DNA of 35,863 nucleotides from Endotrypanum monterogeii (lineage: Eukaryota; Euglenozoa; Kinetoplastea; Trypanosomatida; Trypanosomatidae). The position numbers and the translations under genes are program-made. This document shows positions 1 to 10,276 of the stretch, in pieces (the first letter of the stretch is position 1; each line of letters begins with the position of its first letter). The notes beneath the pieces are model-generated. The model ran no database searches. It saw only the letters and a list, made by a program, of their open reading frames with translations, and was not told the origin of the DNA. The DNA lies in the NCBI GenBank assembly GCA_000333855.2, contig CM007347.1, forward strand, positions 890,911 to 926,773. Direction: 5' to 3'.

Positions 1-100
1 GTCACACCTACTACTCTACACTAGTAGGTCGTAGTTAGGTTAACGTAAAAACGTAAACGTTTTACGTTTTGTCGACTCTACTCCTCCCGTCCTCTCGTTG

Positions 101-149
<49 letters not shown>

Positions 150-152
150 CGA
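1..152. other. Scaffold left end with (TG)n tract
   Basis: This is the 3' flank of the MSP-domain gene. Positions 102-148 are an almost pure (TG)n microsatellite. The outer ~75 nt have an odd near-palindromic composition built from ACGT, AAACG and CGTTTT words that is unlike the other spacers in the window. This may be low-quality scaffold-end sequence. No gene is visible here. Confidence 0.6.
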
Positions 153-1169
153 CTATCGTATAATCAGCCAAGTCAGAAAGTTGGAGTCGTCCCACAGCCC
201 GCACATCACGGTCAGCGCCAACAGAACGCCTACGACCTTGTAAGAGAGAGTGTAGTTAATGACCTGTAGCATGATGTCCTTCGGTGTGACAACAGCACTA
301 CGGGCGCCAAGGGAGCTTCCTGACCTCTGTGTCTCTGCCGAATAGTGCGTGGACACAGCTGGCGTGGATGAAGGTGCGGCAGCATTAAGCCTCGGTGAAA
401 GAATAGGAGGCATATCCGCTGTACGTGGGACACGATTCAAATCGTTGATGGCAGATGACTTGGTCGACGGGGTTCGTGAGTCGTCGGAGTGACGAGGCGG
501 CAGCGTTTCTGGAGGGGCAGTGTTCGTGAGCTGTGTCGAGGATGTCACAGGAGGACGTGTCTTCGGCAGCGATGCAGCACCGTCCGCCGTCGCTTTGACT
601 TTGCCCGCCTCCTCCTTCATGCACATCACCAGGCTATCTGGCACACTGTTTCGAGCAGCAAAGACACACTTGAGCTTGTGGCGTATCGTTGTCGATGTAT
701 TTTTTTTCACTTGTCCGTGCTGCTTCCAAAACTGTGAGGCGTCGGCCATTATTTCCTGCGACGTCCCCAACTCCTTGTTGCCAGGCTTCCAGTGCGCCAA
801 TGCGATGGGCACCGTCTGCGTGTCGACGACCGCGAAGTCGATGTGAATCGCATCCTTCGTGGCCTCCGTCGGCAACTCGCGCCATGCTGGGTTTTTGGAC
901 ATCCTCACGTGCTCGGGGTTAAAGGAAAAAACGATCGTGGCATACTCGCCAGCACCAATAAAGCCGACAGGGGGACGAACAGAGTACCTGTGCTGGACCG
1001 CGCTCAGGATCTTAAAGCAGATCACATTCGCCTTGGGGTTCCCCTCCACAACTGGCAACGTGTTCTTGACCTGCACAATATTATCGATAGTCGCATTAGT
1101 GAAAGGCAAGGGGAAAAAGAGGCTGTCTTGCGACAGCTTTACCTGAAGGATCCCGTCGGTCATGGTCAT
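153..1169 (-). CDS. Tail-anchored VAP-like MSP-domain protein
   Basis: This encodes a 338-aa protein whose residues ~5-120 resemble the major sperm protein domain of VAP proteins. The visible signature is LFFPLPFTNATIDNIVQVKN, followed by FKILSAVQHRYSVRPPVGFI, which matches the VAP pattern of FKVKTT...YCVRPN.G.I. A long Ser/Thr/Pro-rich linker (~190-300) follows, and the protein ends in a hydrophobic segment (~311-330). This is the usual VAP layout of a cytosolic MSP domain anchored in the ER membrane by the C-terminus. VAPs bind FFAT-motif partners at membrane contact sites; that role here is inferred. Two in-frame ATGs (1169 and 1163) open the frame, and the first was chosen. A polypyrimidine stretch ending in AG at 1204-1203 lies 33 nt upstream, a good trans-splice site. 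The linker between domain and anchor is longer than in many VAPs and shows no coiled coil. Family assignment is fairly secure, partners are unknown. Confidence 0.8.
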   Translation of the reverse strand: MTMTDGILQVKLSQDSLFFPLPFTNATIDNIVQVKNTLPVVEGNPKANVICFKILSAVQHRYSVRPPVGFIGAGEYATIVFSFNPEHVRMSKNPAWRELPTEATKDAIHIDFAVVDTQTVPIALAHWKPGNKELGTSQEIMADASQFWKQHGQVKKNTSTTIRHKLKCVFAARNSVPDSLVMCMKEEAGKVKATADGAASLPKTRPPVTSSTQLTNTAPPETLPPRHSDDSRTPSTKSSAINDLNRVPRTADMPPILSPRLNAAAPSSTPAVSTHYSAETQRSGSSLGARSAVVTPKDIMLQVINYTLSYKVVGVLLALTVMCGLWDDSNFLTWLIIR

Positions 1170-1202
1170 CGGTGCCTCCGCTGCGACTCACGGTGGATTA
1201 GC

Positions 1203-1204
1203 CT
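1203..1204 (-). promoter_or_regulatory. Predicted spliced-leader acceptor AG
   Basis: On the minus strand a pyrimidine-rich run (about 1206-1240) ends in this AG, 33 nt before the ATG of the MSP-domain gene. This is the arrangement expected of a trypanosomatid trans-splice acceptor. It is a prediction from sequence only. Confidence 0.45.
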
Positions 1205-1465
1205 TTAGCGGGTGGGTGTTGAGGAACGGGGAAGATGCAGAAATGATATATGCCTCACAAAGTGAAAAGAAATCGAAGCACAGTCAGCTACCCCGCCACA
1301 CCGTATGACTTGAACTGTCGCTTGCGAGAAAGTTACGCAGGATGCACCCAAGGACACCTTTCTTCCTGCGTTGTAGGTCTACCTCTGAGAAAAAAGGAGG
1401 GGGAGGGGAGGGGGAGGGGGGTGAATGTGCGAAGATCCTACGCACATTCGAAGGGCAAATCAAGA

Positions 1466-1503
<38 letters not shown>

Positions 1504-3089
1504 TATGCAGCTAGAAGATGAGGTGCCAAGCGAACCCAAGGGAGAATGGGGTAGAGAGGGGGAAGAATTCGACCACGGAAGAATAGAAACAAGACGCTGT
1601 AAGGAAAGCGGGGGGAGGGTGGGGAAGGCGCGCGCGCGATACGTATGGAAGAGGGAAAATGGGGGAAAAGCATTCACAGTGGTGTGTAGTGGTAGGCAGC
1701 AACTAAATCGCTGTTGGAAGGGTAGAGAGCAAATAATAATTTAAAAAAAAAAAAAAAATTCACTGGGAGAAACAGGAGGTGCTGTCAGGGTGTATGCTGT
1801 GAGAAAGCAGGACTACATAGATGTATGCATATGTTTATGTTTATATTGTTGAAGTAGAGAACACCTCACAGACAAAAAAAAAGGGAGGGGGGGAGAGGAA
1901 ACATGGAAAGGAAGTGGTGTTGATGGGAGGGGGAGGCACATGTAGTTAGATGCGGATATTGCGAGTTGAGACGAAGAATCATGGACTGGTGATGCAGGCG
2001 TGAGACGATGTGCGAGGTAACAAATGCATCACCCTCTTCTCGGCACAGAAGATGCGGGGGGGGGGAAAAGAAAGACACACGTGGTCACGCCATCAACTCA
2101 CCCTGAGGTTTGTGTGACAGAGTTTTTTTTTTTTTTACCCCCACGACACAGACGCTCAGAAGACGCACGTAAAACTTCAAACAGAAGAGTGAAGCAATGG
2201 GTAAAAAAAAAAAGAGGGAGTGAAGGCTTCAACGATGAGCAGGTCATCACCTAGTAGACAAGCTGCTGCGGTGAAACAGACAACGCCCCTCTTTTTTTTT
2301 TTTTTTGTAACGGTGCACTAGAACTTTTTTTTTCTTTTTTGGGATAGTCGAGAGGCAAGAGGCCCCTATGGCTGCCAAGAAAAATATCAGTTGCATATGC
2401 GACCGCATATATATATGTATATATATATATATGTATACATATATATATATACATATGTATTATTTTTTTCTATTTATATATTGATAAATATTATATATTT
2501 TGTATGTACATGCGAGGCACCATTAAGTACACGTGCTTCACCTCTCTTCGCGCCTTCTTCCATAACACTTGACGCAATATACGCGGAGCAAAAAAAAAGG
2601 GGGGGAGGCGCTAATAATAATGTACGAGACCTTCGACAGAAGCAACTCAGAAACTCAACAAAAAGAAAACGCGAAAAAAAGCATCTAATGCGACATCGAA
2701 GCAGGGGGGGAGAGAGGAAGTAGTGTACATGGTGGTAATTGCGATTTCGGCTAATGCTGTTGCTGCACCCCCCCCCCAAGAAATTGTACGGGAAAGGAAG
2801 AGCTACGCCACATACAGATATATATAATAGATGAAGGGGGAAAAGCTAGATTCCACGACGTATGCGGATAAACCAGCGAGAGAGAGACGAGTGAAGAGGT
2901 TAAGTGTGGGCACCGCACTGTCAGAGATCTGGGCGTGCAAAACACACACACACACACACACACATAGGCAACCTTTCTTCACACCGCTCATCCATCCCCC
3001 CCTGATCGCGCTCTGAGCAACCGAGAAACACCTTTGCTCGGGGTACACTGCCCTATTGAAGCAACACGCAGTGCATGTCGAAGAGAGAT
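1205..3089. other. Intergenic spacer with simple repeats
   Basis: This lies between the stop of the large CAP-like gene and the MSP-domain gene, so it should hold the 3' UTR of the former. It contains (CA)n at 1466-1482 running into (TA)n at 1483-1503, poly-A/poly-T runs around 1741-1758, 2122-2136 and 2289-2306, a (TA)-rich block at 2406-2460 and (CA)n near 2941-2964. The open frames here are read-throughs of these repeats with no recognisable domain. I see no gene. Confidence 0.6.
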
Positions 3090-6000
3090 TCACACCAGCC
3101 ACGTCACGGCTATCTCATCATCTATATAAAGCGCAGCACGACCAGTGAAAGATGGCGGTATTGGACAGGACACTGAGTACACATCAACAGGGCTATTGTC
3201 CTCGAGCGGTAACAATGGCGAGAGGGAGGACATGCCACTGCGTACGAACGATCTCTTTAAGTCCAGCAATACTTCAGCCGCTGTCGTTGTATTCGAAGGT
3301 ACTACAACGTCATCGAGAGCCGCGCGGTCCAGCGGACCTCCCCCCTGCTGGAAAGCATGATCCTCCTGATGAGTAGCGGAAAGCAAGACTGCGTTACGCC
3401 CGCTGCCGGCAGCAGTGGCTGCCGTACTCAAGAACCGGAGTGTCACGCACGGCGTTGTAGTCTGCGGTAGGTCGGGCTCTGATAGTGATCCCTCGACATT
3501 CTTTTGCGCGTCTTTCTTCGAGGGGTGCGGCAACCTAGACTCGAGGGTGCTGAGCTCAGCATCAATGCGGGCAAGGCGAGCGCGGCGTAGCACCTGCGTG
3601 CGCTCCCGTGTGCGCAGCGCATTGCTGGTCGCTACGGTCGCCTGCTGTAATGACGCAAGTCCGCTTTCGATGAACCGAAGCTCATTTGACACGTCTTCAT
3701 GATCATGCTGCACCCGAAGCAACTCTCTCCCCTTCTTTTTGTTCACCTCCGCTGCCAAGCGGTCACGCTCGCCCAGAAGAAAGGGTCGGACGCGTTTCAC
3801 ATGCACATTCCAGACACCCAAGTCCGCCTGCAACCACTTAGAGAGCTCTCGTAGGTCGACGAGAGAGATGAGGGAGGGCTGCAGACATGCCTGCACGCTT
3901 CCACCGCGAGACACCAGAGGAGATGCACCAGCAACACGCTGTTTCATAGCTTGGTACTCTCGGAGAGCCTTACTTTCTGGTAGTTTGGGTAACCCGTTGA
4001 GGCTTGGCGCGCGGCCCCGCAACAGTGTAGGTGGCGGCAGAGACCCGGCATCGTCCTTGGTCGAAGCATTGCCCTTCTTCTTAGACGTGCTCGTAGACGA
4101 GTCGTTAGCGAGGGGAGAGCTGACCTGCGTCTTACCTCGAGTGCCGCTAGCCGCAGTCGAGGCGGCAGACTTCTTTGATGAGGCCTTGGAGTCACCTTTC
4201 GCTTTGTTCTTGACGGCCTCCTTGCCAGTGGCTGGCTTTGATCCGGCCTCCGCAGGAGCAGAGGAGCTGTTCGCCATGGCATCGACCTCCGTTGGTATAG
4301 TGGGTGACTGCTCCGGAAAGAGGTTCGATGATGAAGCGGCCACTGTCGCCGCGGTTACACCGGGAGGATCACCGGGCCCGAGAAAAGCGCCCTCTTCCGA
4401 TGCACCCGCGCCCTCGGACGGTGGCTCGCCGTCGGTAATCGGTGCACTGCATCTCTCCTCCCGGGGCCCCAAGGGATTCTCTACGTGTGTAGAGTCGACA
4501 GGTGACAACTGCGCCATGTCTTCGGCCGCCTTCTCGTCACCCTCTGCGACTATCTCACCCTTTAATTTTGTCCTCAGCTGGCGAAGCATAGACAAGCGCC
4601 GGCGCCACCACCGCACGTTGCAATCGATGGGCAACTGCACCGCCACACGCACAACGCGCCCTTCGGCTGCAGCCAACTCACTACCGCCACCACTCCTGGC
4701 GGCTTTTCGACCTGGCCGCGGGCTCTTCGGTACGTCGCCACACCGCTCAGACTTGCGGAAGTCGGCCAGAAGGGGACTCAACAATACGCCATCCCTGCCA
4801 AGCAGTGGTTCATGAAGCATTGGCCAACCCGTGGACGCGGAAGGGGCGGCTGTGGCGCCTGCCCTCCGAGATATTGATGCCTGCGCCGCCCCTTGCGAAG
4901 CGGCACCGACACTCGTAGCGTTATTGGCTGAAGAGGGCGAGTTGGCGACGCAGGCGAGACCACTCAGGAGGTGACGCCACTCCGCCGCCATCAGCACGTG
5001 GGGCACAGATGTTGCAGGCGCTGCACATGAGGCGGTGGCGACACCACCGCCAGTCGCCCCATGCAGCTGTGGGTACTGCTGAAAGCGAATGAAGGCGACG
5101 TGCTCAAACTCGCCCACTGGGTCGTTCATGTCCTTCGCATAGATGTGCAGGGCAAGCGGCACGGCGGTGCTGGCAGCCGAGACCTTCTTTGCGCGTGCCT
5201 CGTCTGGTCTCAACGCAGCACTGCTGCTTTCCTGAGATGCTGCCACAGCAACGATGGCGTGGCGCTGAAAAGCAGCCACCGTGTCAACTAATACGAGCCA
5301 CACAGATGGATCCACAGGACTTCGCTGGGCCAGTACCTCATCCGTGGTCACGGTGGGATGTGGAGGTGTCAGGTCGCATTGACGAGTCACCTGAGCCACC
5401 ACTCGAATCCAGGGACTGCGGCGACCATCGCTGCACAGTCGATCATCCCCCTCGGCAGGCCTGGAGCTAAGCGTGGCCGAGTACTCGGGTAAGGTGTACG
5501 GCACACGCACTGCCACGCAGAGGGTGCTGCACGAGTCATCGCAGGCGTATATCGGTATGGGGTGCATGGTCGGTGTCAGCAGCGTTACCCCAAGAGTCGA
5601 ATGCACATCTACTGCGGCACGGCGCGCGTCGACTGCATCAGCGATACTGCCGTGGGGGCTGGTACCCGCCGCGCTGCCGTCCTGCAGCGTAGCGAGAGTG
5701 CTCTGTACAACTCGTCGCGACGCTGCCGGACTCATGTTGCTGCATCCTCGCACAACTTCATACTCCTCGAAGCCGGAGGCAAACAGCAGTGTCGTGCAGA
5801 AGACAGCTGGTGGCTGCCGAGCGGTAATGGACAGCGCGCCCTCGCCACTGGGGACGAGGGTGGAGTCATTTTGCCTCAACCTCTGCTCCTCGCACGCCTC
5901 CGCGTAAGTAGGAACACGACGCCGACCACGCACCTGCTGCCAGCCGCAGCCAATCGTGTAGGCGCCAGCCCAAAGCAGAGGCCACAGGCGCTGAGCCGCT

Positions 6001-8525
6001 ACCGCTGCGACTCGCTGCGCATGGGATGTGTCCGCCATAGCGACATTTCTGTCACTGGTGCCTCTGTGCCCGGCTGCCGTGAACATCTCCCCTTCCCCAT
6101 CCCCCTTTAACCACACCGCCGGCGCTTGAACAGCGTTTTCCCCTTCACTTTTTCCCGGCGGCGCGGGTGATACTTGGAGCTGCGACGGATCGTCGCTGGG
6201 GCCGGTGGGTGCGCCGGCAGCCTCATAAACACGACCCTCAATTCGAACTCCCGCACAGCACTCTGTTGCGTTGATAGTGTCCGCTGATGTGGCCTTGGCC
6301 ACCCTCTGTGATGCTTGCCCGCTTCCTGACGGAAGGCTGCTACTCGAGAGATTCAGAACAGGGGTCAGCGAGCCGATGATCATTTGCAGCATCAGGGAAC
6401 GTGGGCTTCCCGCCTTGACCTGCAGGTGAAGCCCGCGCACTTCACCAGAGATGTAACCGTATGTCACACATGCATTCTGTGCAACGTTGGCCAGCAGTGA
6501 TACCTCCTCCGATAACAGTGGCAGCACCCAGGAGGGCACCGCGGCCATCCCGGTATGATCCCGTGCTTTGCCCTCGTCGCCATCAGTGTGGCCGCGCCCC
6601 GTAGACGAAACAGCAGGGCTCGTAGTCTTTGTAGACGGCTCCTCCCCACGGCGCTCCTCCAGTCGGCACGCGAGCTGCTCCAAAGTTGCCGGAGCCATCG
6701 GGCATGCACCCGGGTGCTCTGACAACCCCACTAGCGTCGAACAACACACCGAGAAAAGCTCCTGCAATGCCACTACTCGATCCTCATCGCTGTAATAGTC
6801 ATCCGCAGTATCCCTAGCAGCGAGCGACAGGCCGCGATGGCGCTGCACAAGCGGTGCTGGATGTGCGTCTTGCAGCGCGCGCACTGCATCCAGCACCAGG
6901 TTGGCCGCAGCCAAACTACGCTGACAGGCGTTTCGTACGTTACAGAGCTCCTGCTCCATGTGCTGGATGCGTGCTTCGTGGATACTATGCAGCTGCATCA
7001 TGTCCTCGGATCGGCGATGCGAAAGGACATCGTCCGCAGCACCACCGCCCGTGTGTGCCGAGTTGACACCGACGGGAAAACTGTATTTTTTCCCGCTGTG
7101 CTGCACCGCATGAGCCCCCGGCTCGCTCGTCATGCTACCTTGCGCGACCGCCTGGGAGAAGGTCGAGTTGGCGTGGGGCGCGTTCGACCCCATGAAGCGA
7201 CGGCCCTTCTTCATCGCTTTCTCATCTTCGGCGGCCCACGCAGCCTGCTGTGCGGCCTCGGCCTGCTGCTGGGCGGTCCGCATGTCTCGCAGAGCTACCT
7301 CCAGCGCGGCACGGTAACGCTGCTGACAACGAAACTGATGACGAAGCTGGGATAGCGTCAGCTCCTGCAGCCCGCTGCTGCCCAACGTAGCCGGACGCAC
7401 ATCCAGCGGAGACGCACCCGTCACCGCTGCTGCTGAGTTGGGTGTGTCAGGAAGAATGGTCTCGCGCCGCTGCCCAGACATCACTCTGCCGTGAGGACCA
7501 GAGCTGTGCCGCTCGGATGTCGAAGGCGGCCGACTGACGCGCTGCCGCACGGAACCGCTTCCACTGCCCCCCGAAGACACCGCCGACGAGACGGAGGCGC
7601 TACCAGAGTTCTTGTTATTCCTGCGCCTCTCTTGAGAGCCTGGAAGCCCTTTCTGCGGAGAAGCAAGTCCTACCAAAGCGCGAGAGGTAGGAACACCAGC
7701 AGTGGTTGGCGTCTCGTTCTGCACAGAGGAGTATCGCTCCTCCAGGTGGCGGCGCAACTCAGTAGCCGCGCTCTCGGCGACGCTCTCGTCAGCAAAATAG
7801 AGATCATTCTCCTGGACATAAGGAGCACCGATGGTGGCCTCTTGCTCGACAATGCTCGCGTAAGCGGCCGGCGCACGACGCAGTTCGTTCAACTCCCGTA
7901 CGAGCGCATCCTCGAAGGCAGTATGCGCCTCTACATTTGTACTGACTGCACCGCGAAGAGCAACCGTGTCGGTGAAGCTCGCTGCCCATGTCTTACGCAA
8001 TGAGCTAGCCTCCTCCACGGTCGCCGACTCCATTGTCGCGGCAGCAGCAGAACACAGTGCCGATGGCGATCCCATGCCTATACCCGATAGAGGCAAGGGA
8101 CCAGCGGAACGCTGTAGCATCGACCGCGCTGCATCACTGGAATCGCCTGTGCGAGACTTCTCCACGGAAGGAAGGTGTGGCATACGGCGAACGGTGTCTC
8201 GGCCCATTGACCCTTTCAGCCCACGAACGACACGATTGGCGAGGGCCTCAGCAGCAGTAGCCAGCGACACTTTGTCCAGGGCATGGGTGTTCATGCCGAT
8301 GTGGTGACTGCTCGCAGTCCGCAGACACAGCGCCGCAGACCCTTCTGGAGACACAGAAGAGTTGTCAGAGCGGCGTGACACCACATGATAGCCAGCAGAG
8401 AGAGCAGCATGGGTGTTGGCATCCGAGACTCCAGCGACGCTCCCTTCAGGTACCATATCGGAGGAAGCTCCGCATGCTCTAGCAGGAATTCGCCGTGGGT
8501 GACCTGGTGCCTGCATGGTTGACAT
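3090..8525 (-). CDS. Giant low-complexity protein with split CAP/SCP-like domain
   Basis: The first in-frame ATG (8525) gives 1811 aa; the frame also extends upstream to a GTG, which I did not use. Much of the protein is Ser/Ala/Gly-rich and probably disordered. Residues ~202-265 open with ALVRELNELRRAPAAYASIV, which looks like the first helix of CAP/SCP domains (LNxxRxNPxAYA). Much later come YGYISGEVRGLHLQ with LMLQMIIGSLTPVLN, then WAGAYTIGCGWQQV and VFCTTLLFASGFEE. Their order and spacing resemble the central and final strands of protist CAP domains (LIDDGVxxRGHRxNI, vGvAigxH, vidFAxGF). If so, one CAP fold is spread over about 800 residues by insertions and lacks the usual histidines. 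Between them lies a short helical stretch (~385-470). Near residues ~1560-1690 is a charged coiled coil (about 3500-3800). No signal peptide or membrane helix is evident. Gene reality is certain from length, the CAP reading is tentative, and the function is unknown. Confidence 0.85.
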   Translation of the reverse strand: MSTMQAPGHPRRIPARACGASSDMVPEGSVAGVSDANTHAALSAGYHVVSRRSDNSSVSPEGSAALCLRTASSHHIGMNTHALDKVSLATAAEALANRVVRGLKGSMGRDTVRRMPHLPSVEKSRTGDSSDAARSMLQRSAGPLPLSGIGMGSPSALCSAAAATMESATVEEASSLRKTWAASFTDTVALRGAVSTNVEAHTAFEDALVRELNELRRAPAAYASIVEQEATIGAPYVQENDLYFADESVAESAATELRRHLEERYSSVQNETPTTAGVPTSRALVGLASPQKGLPGSQERRRNNKNSGSASVSSAVSSGGSGSGSVRQRVSRPPSTSERHSSGPHGRVMSGQRRETILPDTPNSAAAVTGASPLDVRPATLGSSGLQELTLSQLRHQFRCQQRYRAALEVALRDMRTAQQQAEAAQQAAWAAEDEKAMKKGRRFMGSNAPHANSTFSQAVAQGSMTSEPGAHAVQHSGKKYSFPVGVNSAHTGGGAADDVLSHRRSEDMMQLHSIHEARIQHMEQELCNVRNACQRSLAAANLVLDAVRALQDAHPAPLVQRHRGLSLAARDTADDYYSDEDRVVALQELFSVCCSTLVGLSEHPGACPMAPATLEQLACRLEERRGEEPSTKTTSPAVSSTGRGHTDGDEGKARDHTGMAAVPSWVLPLLSEEVSLLANVAQNACVTYGYISGEVRGLHLQVKAGSPRSLMLQMIIGSLTPVLNLSSSSLPSGSGQASQRVAKATSADTINATECCAGVRIEGRVYEAAGAPTGPSDDPSQLQVSPAPPGKSEGENAVQAPAVWLKGDGEGEMFTAAGHRGTSDRNVAMADTSHAQRVAAVAAQRLWPLLWAGAYTIGCGWQQVRGRRRVPTYAEACEEQRLRQNDSTLVPSGEGALSITARQPPAVFCTTLLFASGFEEYEVVRGCSNMSPAASRRVVQSTLATLQDGSAAGTSPHGSIADAVDARRAAVDVHSTLGVTLLTPTMHPIPIYACDDSCSTLCVAVRVPYTLPEYSATLSSRPAEGDDRLCSDGRRSPWIRVVAQVTRQCDLTPPHPTVTTDEVLAQRSPVDPSVWLVLVDTVAAFQRHAIVAVAASQESSSAALRPDEARAKKVSAASTAVPLALHIYAKDMNDPVGEFEHVAFIRFQQYPQLHGATGGGVATASCAAPATSVPHVLMAAEWRHLLSGLACVANSPSSANNATSVGAASQGAAQASISRRAGATAAPSASTGWPMLHEPLLGRDGVLLSPLLADFRKSERCGDVPKSPRPGRKAARSGGGSELAAAEGRVVRVAVQLPIDCNVRWWRRRLSMLRQLRTKLKGEIVAEGDEKAAEDMAQLSPVDSTHVENPLGPREERCSAPITDGEPPSEGAGASEEGAFLGPGDPPGVTAATVAASSSNLFPEQSPTIPTEVDAMANSSSAPAEAGSKPATGKEAVKNKAKGDSKASSKKSAASTAASGTRGKTQVSSPLANDSSTSTSKKKGNASTKDDAGSLPPPTLLRGRAPSLNGLPKLPESKALREYQAMKQRVAGASPLVSRGGSVQACLQPSLISLVDLRELSKWLQADLGVWNVHVKRVRPFLLGERDRLAAEVNKKKGRELLRVQHDHEDVSNELRFIESGLASLQQATVATSNALRTRERTQVLRRARLARIDAELSTLESRLPHPSKKDAQKNVEGSLSEPDLPQTTTPCVTLRFLSTAATAAGSGRNAVLLSATHQEDHAFQQGGGPLDRAALDDVVVPSNTTTAAEVLLDLKRSFVRSGMSSLSPLLPLEDNSPVDVYSVSCPIPPSFTGRAALYIDDEIAVTWLV

Positions 8526-8587
8526 AAAAGAAGCGACAAAACGTCGAAGTAATGAGCACCGCACAGCGCGAGGAAAAAAAAAATAAA

Positions 8588-8589
8588 CT
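8588..8589 (-). promoter_or_regulatory. Predicted spliced-leader acceptor AG
   Basis: On the minus strand a ten-T run (8591-8600, with more pyrimidines upstream to ~8640) leads directly into TAG, about 62 nt before the ATG at 8525. This is a classical acceptor context and supports the ATG start rather than the upstream GTG, although the GTG would also lie inside the mRNA. Confidence 0.5.
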
Positions 8590-9992
8590 ACAAAAAAAAA
8601 AGTAAGATATATTCATGCAGACAGAGAAAGAGAGAACGTGTTCGATGAAGATGTGTCAACTAATCCCTGTCTGGAGGGTGAGGCGTCGATTATATCTATT
8701 GCTTTTTTGACGATGCGAAGTCTCCTCGCACAATCGTACGCAGATAACCAGTGGCTAGGCAGGAGAAGAGAAGAGTAAGAAAGGGGGCAGGAAGAAGTTT
8801 TGTTCTAGAGCTAAGGAACATAGAAGAAAAAACATTTTTTTTATCTTGCCTGTGTGTGTGTGTGTGTGTGTGCATTTGAGGGCGGACGTAGCGATTGGCC
8901 ACCCCAGAGGATATGTGCTCCAGCCCAAGCGACAGACATTGATTACGCTGGAAACAAATCGACGCGCAGGGGTGTACGTGACAATATCCTGGGGAAAAGG
9001 GGAACGAAGGAGGGAGGAGGGAAACGGGGATGAGAGGGCGAGTAGGCTCACTAAAGGCATTTTTTTCTTTTGTGCCTGCGCCGGCTCCGCTCTTTTTTTT
9101 TTTTATTTTATAATGATTATTGCCTCGATGTACTATCAGGCTTACTCGAGTGGAGATAAACATGAAATGGTTATGGCGATGAAGGGTTAAGGGGTGAAAA
9201 AGGCTTTCCTAGTTGTTGTCTTCCAACGCTTACTGGCCCCACATCGCTCGCCTCGCTCCACACCCTACCCACACACACCATCGACTTTCTGTCCTCCTCG
9301 CACCCTGCAAGCGTAGGCAAGGCTTGCTTCATGCAGCCGTACACATCTGCGACCCGATCCCTCTCCGCTGAGTTTCACAGCCAACAACAGCTCCATACCC
9401 ACCCATCACGTGACAGTCCCATTTGAGAAGCATTTGTTGATTTGCATCTCAACTTTTTATTTCTCTCGCTCTCTCGTTCGTCAAAGCACGTATCCTCTCA
9501 TCACTACCACTGTCAGTATCACTATCACCCCGTCGTATGTCGGGCTCTCGAGGAGTGGATTTTTTTAAAATGCGAGGGGTGCGCACAGACACGGTCAGAG
9601 AAGCGATGATATTTTCCACAAAGATGCGGTGATTGGGGAAGCAAGCAAAAAAAGAAAAAGGGGGAGACAACGCAGAATCAGAAGACGTTGGCCTGACTCC
9701 GAATACGCCACTTGCCCTCAGCCGTGAGGAACAACAACAGGAGAGGGAAAAAAAGTAATGACAGGGAAAGGGAGAGGAACCGATACCAAGCTGAAGCACC
9801 TACACGCTCATCTCGCAGGGATGACGAGCCCAGTGTGTCTTGCAAAATCATAAAATTTCATTGTTTCTTCCTCCGAAGAAAAGTTGGAAAAAAAAAAAGC
9901 AACAAATGGATAGGAGCACAAAAAATCGACGGCCTACTCGCCATAAAACGCAAAGACACATCAGACACACACACACACACACAGGTATGTCG

Positions 9993-10024
<32 letters not shown>

Positions 10025-10276
10025 ATGTGTCCTGTGTGCTTATCTTTGGGAGAGAAAAGTGAAGAAGAGCAGAAGGTTCTTCCGGAAACACCACGCACAC
10101 ATGCAAGCAGAGAAATAAATGAGGTGCAGATTTTTTTTAAACAAAGAGATGGCGGGGGGGGGGGGGGAGGCGTTGATCGAAATGTCAACTGGGGGAAATT
10201 GGCGAGAACTGGTTATGATGGTGGCGGGGAGGCACACGTATCGATCCGCCGACATGAATGGAAGGAGTCGCAGCTA
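8590..10276. other. Intergenic spacer with repeats
   Basis: This separates the PI4K-like gene from the large CAP-like gene. It holds (TG)n at 8851-8872, several poly-A/T runs, an unremarkable complex stretch at 9190-9440, a (CA)n/(TG)n inverted pair at 9965-10024 and a poly-G run near 10153-10166. The longest minus-strand frame (9449-9799) lacks any ATG and looks non-coding. I see no gene. Confidence 0.6.
9965..10024. repeat. (CA)n-(TG)n inverted microsatellite pair
   Basis: A (CA)n tract (9965-9982) is followed after a 19-nt loop that is itself (TA)-rich by a (TG)n tract (10002-10024). The two arms are complementary and could fold as a hairpin in either strand or its transcript. It lies in the 3' flank of the PI4K-like gene. 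Confidence 0.8.

Noticed and set aside
3739..4815. 358-codon plus-strand frame
   Set aside because: It is antisense to the large CAP-like gene, Ser/Arg-rich with no domain, as expected from the complement of a GC-rich CDS.
9190..9440. Complex-sequence spacer considered as a SIDER-type degenerate retroposon
   Set aside because: I could not identify the conserved signature or a poly-A tail with target-site duplication from the sequence alone.
9449..9799. 116-codon minus-strand frame
   Set aside because: It has no ATG in the frame and no recognisable domain.
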